The notes under the pieces are model-generated. The model made no database searches, had not been told where the DNA came from, and saw nothing but the letters and a program-made list of their open reading frames with translations. This document shows positions 1 to 4,364 of a stretch of DNA of 6,703 nucleotides, in pieces; position 1 is the first letter of the stretch, and the number at the start of each line of letters is the position of its first letter. A program made the position numbers and the translations under genes. The stretch is from Kiritimatiellia bacterium (GTDB lineage: Bacteria > Verrucomicrobiota > Kiritimatiellia > SLAD01), in contig SLCI01000204.1 of the NCBI GenBank assembly GCA_007125875.1, positions 1 through 6,703 of the forward strand. Direction: 5' to 3'.

Positions 1-23
1 AAACGCCGATATAGCATTCATTA

Positions 24-95
24 AAACCAACGCGCCCGCTCCCCGGTGAGGGAAAGCGGGCACGCCGTGTTTGATTTGTTGAATCCGCCGGATTA
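24..95. repeat. 72-bp two-hairpin repeat, copy 1
   Basis: This copy matches 323-395 with only three differences: one G/A, one C/T and one missing C. It contains a GC-rich stem, GCCCGCT (34-40) with AGCGGGC (55-61). On the minus strand this extends to 10 bp (31-40/55-64) through a G-U pair, and CCC/GGG pairs further inside the loop. A second small stem is AATCC (82-86) with GGATT (90-94) around a 3-nt loop. Read on the minus strand, the large stem is followed by TTGGTTTTAATG, a weak T-tract, so the copy could also terminate transcription. No gene is seen that it would serve. Confidence 0.85.
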
Positions 96-128
96 TACCT
101 GTTCCTATAACCCTTCGGCACATTCTCA

Positions 129-178
129 GGGCAACACGGCCTGTCCGCCGTAGCCTTGGCGGAGGAGGAAGGTTGCCC
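129..178. repeat. Nested palindromic element (about 50 bp)
   Basis: The outer arms GGGCAAC (129-135) and GTTGCCC (172-178) are perfectly complementary. Inside them TCCGCC (144-149) pairs with GGCGGA (158-163) around an 8-nt loop, giving a long imperfect hairpin. A competing stem, ACGGC (136-140) with GCCGT (147-151), would exclude the inner one. The core TCCGCCGTAGCCTTGGCGGA resembles a dispersed intergenic motif I recall from PVC-group genomes; that is memory, not a search result. There is no T-run next to it, so a simple terminator role is not favoured. Confidence 0.65.
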
Positions 179-222
179 CTCCGGTACACGCTAAGCAATG
201 CCTATTACTGCAGAAGCATTCT

Positions 223-248
223 GGAGGGACGACCTCCGTGTCGTCCTC
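223..248. repeat. Small palindromic element with two alternative stems
   Basis: GGACGAC (227-233) pairs perfectly with GTCGTCC (240-246), and GA/TC extends the stem past one bulged G. The overlapping pair GGAGG (223-227) with CCTCC (233-237) makes a second stem that cannot coexist with the first. Just upstream CAGAA (211-215) and TTCTG (219-223) form another short inverted repeat. The pattern GGAGGGACGACCTCCGTGTC recalls dispersed intergenic palindromes in Kiritimatiellota-like genomes (from memory). The function is unknown. Confidence 0.6.
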
Positions 249-320
249 TTATTGGGGCGAACCCTTCTCCTTTCATGCCAAAGTTTTCGGCGAATAGATC
301 GAAAAGTGTTAGAAACTGGT

Positions 321-363
321 ATAAACCAACGCGCCCGCTCCCCAGTGAGGGAAAGCGGGCACG
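321..363 (-). terminator. Probable terminator of glgP
   Basis: About 30 nt after the glgP stop, the minus-strand transcript can form a 10-bp GC-rich stem (363-354 with 339-330, including one G-U pair), with GGG/CCC pairing further in. It is followed by TTGGTTTAT. The T-tract is short and interrupted, so termination may be weak or factor-assisted. The stem pairs better on the minus strand than on the plus strand, where the G-U becomes a C-A mismatch. That fits use by glgP. Confidence 0.45.
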
Positions 364-395
364 CCGTGTTTGATTTCGTTGAATCCGCTGGATTA
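323..395. repeat. 73-bp two-hairpin repeat, copy 2, ending on the glgP stop
   Basis: This is the second copy of the element at 24-95. Its large stem is GCCCGCT (333-339) with AGCGGGC (354-360), extendable to 330-339/354-363 on the minus strand. Its small stem is AATCC (382-386) with GGATT (390-394). Two of the three differences from copy 1 fall in hairpin loops and the third (an extra C) in the linker, so every stem base is conserved. Similarity between the copies stops at 395, the first base of the glgP stop codon on the minus strand. The right edge of the element therefore contains that TAA (393-395). Confidence 0.85.
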
Positions 396-2906
396 GGTCA
401 ATTGCGGTTCCGGCTTGTCGCCGTTACCGTTCATCTCGACGCTATAGGAGCGGACACCCCAGATCTTCTCGGCATACTCACGCATGCTGCGATCACTGGA
501 GAACCAGCCCATACGGGCCGTATTCAGAATCGATTTGCGGGTCCACTCGGCTTGATTTTCGTACTCTTTTGCCACGCGTTCCTGCGCTTCGACATAAGCA
601 CGGAAGTCGGCCAGATAGCAGTATTGGTCACCACGCTGGACGAGCTCTTCAAAGCATTCGCCAAACAGGCCGGGCCGTTCAGGCGAGAAGAGATCACCGC
701 GAATCGCATCCAGCACTTCCTTCAGCTGCTCATCACGGCTGTAGTAATCCCATGGATTGTATCCATTCGCCCGCAACTCTTCTAGATCTTCGACGCGATG
801 GCCAAAGATGAAGATATTCTCTTCACCCACATGTTCAGCGATCTCTACATTAGCGCCGTCCCATGTGCCAAGGGTGAGGGCTCCGTTCAAGGCGAACTTC
901 ATGTTTCCGGTACCCGAGGCTTCGAAGCCAGCCGTCGAAATTTGCTCCGACACATCGGTTGCCGGGATCATTTTTTCGGCCAGTGTAACGTTATAGTTGG
1001 GCAGGAAAACCACCCGAATACGGCCACCAACATCCGGATCCTCATTCACGCGCTTGGCGATGTTATTGAGTAGCTTGATCACCAATTTGGCCAAGTCATA
1101 AGACGGCGCAGCCTTCGCACCAAAGATATAGGTGCGCGGCACCACATGCTGTGAGGGATCCTTCTTAATTGACAGGTACTGTGCGACAATGTGCATCGCG
1201 TTCAATAGTTGTCGCTTGTACATGTGAAGTCGCTTGATCTGTACATCGAAGATCGAGTTCGCATGTACCACAACCCCTGTGGTGTCCAAAATATGTTCCG
1301 CGAGGCGACGCTTGTTTTCGCGCCGAACGGCTTGCACGCCTTTTTGGAATTCCGGATCCGTGGCGAACTCCTCGAGTCCGCGCAGTTGTTCCAGATCACG
1401 TAGCCAACCGTCGCCGATTCGTTCGGTGATCAAGTCGGCCAATCCCGGATTACACTGACGCAGCCAGCGACGCGGTGTAATGCCGTTAGTGACATTCGTG
1501 AACTTGTCCGGGAAGAGGTCGACGAACTCTTTCATGACATGCGTGCGCAGCAGGTCGGAGTGCATCGCCGATACGCCGTTGACCTTATGGCTCCCGACCA
1601 TCGCCAAGTTGGCCATGCGGACTTGTCGCACCGGCTCTTCCTCGATGATAGATACCTGCCGTAGACGTTCCGGTTGGTCCGGGAAATCCAGCTCGACACG
1701 TTGCAAGAAGCGCTGATTGATCTCATAGATCAGCTCAAGGTGACGCGGCAACACGTGATTCAGCAGGTCAACCGGCCACTTTTCGAGCGCCTCGGGCAGT
1801 AACGTGTGGTTGGTATATGCGCAACTCTTCGTGGTGATTTCCCACGCCGTGTTGTATGGAATGTTTTCGTCGTCCACCAACACGCGCATCAGCTCTGCGA
1901 CGGAGAGGGCTGGATGTGTATCATTCAACTGAATGGCATTCTTTTCGCCGAACCCGAGCAGATCCGAATGATTCTTCTGATAGCGACGAATCATATCGCG
2001 AATCGAGCAGGTCACCAGGAAGTATTCCTGCAGCAAGCGCAGCTCTTTGCCGGCGCCGGTGCTATCGGGCGGATAGAGCACCTTCGTGACGTTCTCAGCC
2101 CAATTTTTCTGCGCCACCGCGCGCTCGTAATCGCCCTCGTTAAAGGCATCCAAGCGGAAGCCCGCCGAGGATTGTGCCTGCCAGAGGCGCAGGATGTTGG
2201 CGGTATTCACGCCGTAACCGATGATCGGCACATCGAAGGGCACACCCTCGAACATTTGCCAGTCCACCCAGTTGGAGCCGGGCCGGCCATCCGACTTACG
2301 GGATTTCGCCGTACGTCCGTACACGAGAATTGGCAACGTGAACTCCGGTCGCACCATTTCCCAGGGGAAGGGCAGGGTGAGCCAGTGATCCGGCGTCTCG
2401 TTTTGCCAGCCGTCGATGATATCTTGCTTAAAGATACCGTATTCGAAGCGTAGGCCGTAGCCGTAGCCCGGCATCTCAAGCGCCGCCATTGAGTCCAAAT
2501 AGCAGGCTGCCAGTCGGCCGAGGCCACCATTCCCGAGTCCGGCCTCAACGTCCAATCCGAGCAAGGTATCTAGCTCAAGCCCGAGTTCTTTCAAGGCCTT
2601 TTTGCCTTCCTCGTAAACGCCCAAGGCGATCAAGTTGTTCTCGAGGAACTTCCCGGTTAAGAACTCCATCGAGAGGTAATAAACGCGCTTCACGTCTTTA
2701 TCGACATAGGTCCTCTGTGTCGCGATAAAACGATCCACACACAAATCCATCACCGCACTCGAGAAGCTGCTTAGCAGGTCGAACTGCGTTGCGCTGCGCC
2801 AATCTTTACCACGCGAATATTTTAAGTGAAGCTGCATCAATTCCTTGATCTGCTCAGCCTTCGCGCCACTGAAATTTCCGTTAATTTGCTTTCTAGCAGT
2901 AACCAT
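393..2906 (-). CDS. glgP: Glycogen/alpha-glucan phosphorylase (GT35), 837 aa
   Basis: It releases glucose-1-phosphate from alpha-1,4-glucan ends using phosphate and pyridoxal phosphate (PLP), in the cytoplasm, for glycogen use. The family is clear along its length: YYLSMEF (76-82), the glycine loop AGLGNGGLGR (122-131), GKELRLLQEYF (286-296), LNDTHPALSVAE (327-338), the TNHT motif with active-site H367, TNVTNGITPRRW (470-481), KRLHMYKRQ (558-566) with phosphate-site residues K558, R559 and K564, and GTGNMK with PLP lysine K670. The length is normal for bacterial enzymes. The frame is open back to 3020, but ATG at 2906 has GGAGA seven bases upstream, and the extra 38 residues do not resemble the family. 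M562 replaces the Glu usual at that place. The N-terminus lacks the phosphorylatable Ser of animal enzymes. The stop lies in a repeat. No other glycogen gene is seen in the window. Glycogen versus maltodextrin preference cannot be told from sequence alone. Confidence 0.97.
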   Translation of the reverse strand: MVTARKQINGNFSGAKAEQIKELMQLHLKYSRGKDWRSATQFDLLSSFSSAVMDLCVDRFIATQRTYVDKDVKRVYYLSMEFLTGKFLENNLIALGVYEEGKKALKELGLELDTLLGLDVEAGLGNGGLGRLAACYLDSMAALEMPGYGYGLRFEYGIFKQDIIDGWQNETPDHWLTLPFPWEMVRPEFTLPILVYGRTAKSRKSDGRPGSNWVDWQMFEGVPFDVPIIGYGVNTANILRLWQAQSSAGFRLDAFNEGDYERAVAQKNWAENVTKVLYPPDSTGAGKELRLLQEYFLVTCSIRDMIRRYQKNHSDLLGFGEKNAIQLNDTHPALSVAELMRVLVDDENIPYNTAWEITTKSCAYTNHTLLPEALEKWPVDLLNHVLPRHLELIYEINQRFLQRVELDFPDQPERLRQVSIIEEEPVRQVRMANLAMVGSHKVNGVSAMHSDLLRTHVMKEFVDLFPDKFTNVTNGITPRRWLRQCNPGLADLITERIGDGWLRDLEQLRGLEEFATDPEFQKGVQAVRRENKRRLAEHILDTTGVVVHANSIFDVQIKRLHMYKRQLLNAMHIVAQYLSIKKDPSQHVVPRTYIFGAKAAPSYDLAKLVIKLLNNIAKRVNEDPDVGGRIRVVFLPNYNVTLAEKMIPATDVSEQISTAGFEASGTGNMKFALNGALTLGTWDGANVEIAEHVGEENIFIFGHRVEDLEELRANGYNPWDYYSRDEQLKEVLDAIRGDLFSPERPGLFGECFEELVQRGDQYCYLADFRAYVEAQERVAKEYENQAEWTRKSILNTARMGWFSSDRSMREYAEKIWGVRSYSVEMNGNGDKPEPQLT

Positions 2907-2913
2907 GAATCTA

Positions 2914-2918
2914 TCTCC
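2914..2918 (-). promoter_or_regulatory. Ribosome binding site deciding the glgP start
   Basis: On the minus strand GGAGA lies seven bases before ATG at 2906-2904, a good Shine-Dalgarno match and spacing. The alternative ATG at 3020 has no comparable site within the next bases upstream, where the sequence is already the coding start of the flippase. This supports the 837-aa product over the 875-aa one. Confidence 0.75.
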
Positions 2919-2973
2919 AATCTGCTGGTTTATCGCTTTAATGGCGGGGAGGTTAGTTAAAGACTGCCAATCA

Positions 2974-2984
2974 TGCAAGTTGCA
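2974..2984. promoter_or_regulatory. Candidate operator, TGCAA-G-TTGCA
   Basis: This is an 11-bp inverted repeat with perfect 5-bp half-sites around a single central base, lying between the two divergent genes. It overlaps the TTGCAA proposed as the -35 of the rightward promoter. TTGCAA is its own reverse complement, so the same hexamer could also act leftward. A bound repressor could thus block either gene. A match this short can arise by chance, and no regulator gene is present in the window. Confidence 0.3.
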
Positions 2985-3007
2985 AAGTCGGCTCAGATAT
3001 CGATAAT
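2980..3007 (+). promoter_or_regulatory. Candidate promoter for the flippase gene
   Basis: TTGCAA (2980-2985) and GATAAT (3002-3007) are separated by 16 bp and match the sigma-70 hexamers at four and five of six positions. Transcription would begin around 3013-3015, only a few bases before ATG at 3019, giving a nearly leaderless mRNA. That agrees with the lack of a Shine-Dalgarno sequence before that ATG. The leftward promoter for glgP is less clear: the same TTGCAA read leftward with TTTAAC (2961-2956) at 18 bp is the best I see. Confidence 0.35.
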
Positions 3008-3018
3008 TCGGCACGTTC

Positions 3019-4287
3019 ATGCGCTCAACGCCTACATATCAAGCCGGCCTTTTCCGGCATAGTTTGCTGCTGCTGATTGCGACGCAGGTCGGGAACGTGG
3101 CCACCATGGTCTTTCAGGTGGTCATGATGCGTGCGCTCCCCGTGATTGAGTACGGGATTCTGGCCGCTATGCTGAGCTTGGTTTTGATTGCCGGTACGCC
3201 CATGGAGGCCCTGCGCACGGCCGTGGCGCATCAGGCGGCCCTGCTGGCACGCGCGGACCGTTTGGGCGGTGTGAAAGCGTTGCTACTCCTTTGGGCTCGG
3301 CGCTTAGCCGCCTTCGGCCTATGCCTGGTGCTGGTCGGGTTGCTGCTGTCTGTGAAGGTCGTGGAGTGGTTACAGTTGCCCTCTGTTCGGCCCTTTCTGC
3401 TGACACTCGTGATTATGGCGGGCAGCATGTTTATGCCCTTGTTTGCAGGGGTTTTGCAGGGAACGCAGCGATTTCGCTGGATGGCCATTCATGGCCAAAT
3501 ATGGGGCGTCACCCGCGTCATTCTGGCGATCTTCTTGCTATGGTTTTTGGGGCGAACCGCGATGTCCGGACTCTGGGCACAAAGCATTGCGGTGGTGGCC
3601 AGCGTCGGCGTCGGGCTGATCGCGCTCCGTAGTCTGCTCAAAATCCCGGCCAAGCCAGGCGTCGATGCAGTACGTGACAGCACCTATTTCTTTATGTCAT
3701 TGGCTGTCCTCAGTGGCTATGCGGTCTTGATGAATGCAGATGTCACCCTGGTGAAACGATTTTTCGATCCCGAGGCGGCAGGCACCTTTGCGCGCGCCGC
3801 AACGATTGGGCGCAGTATCGTCTTTCTGCCGTTACCGGTGGCTATTGCCATGTTTCCCAAAGTGGTATCCCTCGGCGTGGCCACCGCTGCTGACCGTCAG
3901 ATTCTGAAGCGGGCGATCTTGTTTACGGCGGTCCTGATTGGGGCCGCGGGCATTGTCTGCAGCCTCGCCGCCGGTCTGATTTGGCGAATTTTCACGGGAG
4001 AAGTCGCCGATGCTGAGACCTTGCTGCTGGTGCGCTGGATCATTTGGGCGTTGGCGCCGCTCGGTTTGACGTTTCTGCTGGTGAATTTCGAGCTCGCGCA
4101 ACGCCGATTCCGCACGTCGTCAAGTTTGATACTGCTGGCGGCGCTTTACATCGTCGGTGTATCGATCTGGCATGATTCCTTTGCCATGGTGTTGACGGTG
4201 CTGTCCGTTATTAGTGTCTCATCTCTACTTGTCATGTTGACCGATGTGGTGCGCGTAATGCGCCGCAATCAGGGACGAGGGGAATAG
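3019..4287 (+). CDS. Wzx-like polysaccharide/lipid-linked sugar flippase, 422 aa
   Basis: This is a polytopic inner-membrane protein of the MOP (MATE/Wzx) superfamily, which typically flips undecaprenyl-linked sugars or oligosaccharides to the outer face. About twelve hydrophobic segments can be traced, roughly at residues 14-36, 43-65, 94-112, 124-148, 160-177, 183-203, 223-240, 265-285, 300-322, 333-355, 365-381 and 386-406. Family-like pieces are the PVIEYG stretch after the first segment (41-46), and NADVTLVKRFF (239-249) followed by AGTFARA (254-260) and FPK (279-281). It is slightly short for the family but has no break. ATG 3019 keeps the first segment whole; the next Met (residue 30) would cut it. 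No Shine-Dalgarno precedes it. The YfhO-like gene follows after 77 bp on the same strand with no visible terminator, suggesting one transcript. The substrate cannot be told. An amino-sugar or teichoic-type role is not excluded. Confidence 0.85.
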   Translation: MRSTPTYQAGLFRHSLLLLIATQVGNVATMVFQVVMMRALPVIEYGILAAMLSLVLIAGTPMEALRTAVAHQAALLARADRLGGVKALLLLWARRLAAFGLCLVLVGLLLSVKVVEWLQLPSVRPFLLTLVIMAGSMFMPLFAGVLQGTQRFRWMAIHGQIWGVTRVILAIFLLWFLGRTAMSGLWAQSIAVVASVGVGLIALRSLLKIPAKPGVDAVRDSTYFFMSLAVLSGYAVLMNADVTLVKRFFDPEAAGTFARAATIGRSIVFLPLPVAIAMFPKVVSLGVATAADRQILKRAILFTAVLIGAAGIVCSLAAGLIWRIFTGEVADAETLLLVRWIIWALAPLGLTFLLVNFELAQRRFRTSSSLILLAALYIVGVSIWHDSFAMVLTVLSVISVSSLLVMLTDVVRVMRRNQGRGE

Positions 4288-4364
4288 GCTGGCGGTGAGC
4301 AACTGGATGTTTACACTTGGCGGATACGCAAAACAACAGGACACTTTCAGGGCGTAGTGTTGCT

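Larger units (their letters stand above)
1..392. other. Gene-free stretch packed with palindromic repeats
   Basis: No reading frame here looks like a real protein. The short open frames on the plus strand either run through the hairpins or continue as antisense to glgP. The stretch contains two copies of a 72/73-bp element (24-95 and 323-395) with start points 299 bp apart. Between them are a nested hairpin at 129-178, a smaller palindromic element at 223-248 and a weak AT-rich inverted repeat, TTTTCG (284-289) with CGAAAA (300-305). Positions 1-23 show nothing recognisable. The stretch lies downstream of glgP, and whatever gene lies to the left is outside the window. Confidence 0.8.

Noticed and set aside
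92..97. Perfect TATAAT on the minus strand at the edge of repeat copy 1
   Set aside because: No acceptable -35 or extended -10 is found upstream, the second copy lacks it, and there is no gene downstream in the window.
129..178. Integron attC site, because the arms end in AAC and begin with GTT
   Set aside because: The arms GGGCAAC/GTTGCCC do not fit the RYYYAAC/GTTRRRY core, and there is no cassette gene or integrase.
24..395. CRISPR array
   Set aside because: There are only two copies, the repeat is too long (72/73 bp), the gap is 227 bp, and no cas gene is present.
198..785. 195-codon plus-strand open frame overlapping the repeats and the glgP 3' end
   Set aside because: Most of it is antisense to the well-supported glgP, it starts inside palindromic repeat DNA, and its translation shows no family features.
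1806..2453. 215-codon plus-strand open frame inside glgP
   Set aside because: It is fully antisense to conserved GlgP motifs. Its His/Arg-rich composition is typical of a shadow frame in GC-rich coding DNA.
4288..4364. Separate promoter for the YfhO-like gene (TTTACA at 4310-4315)
   Set aside because: No -10 hexamer lies at a workable distance, and the 77-bp gap without a terminator fits read-through from the flippase gene.
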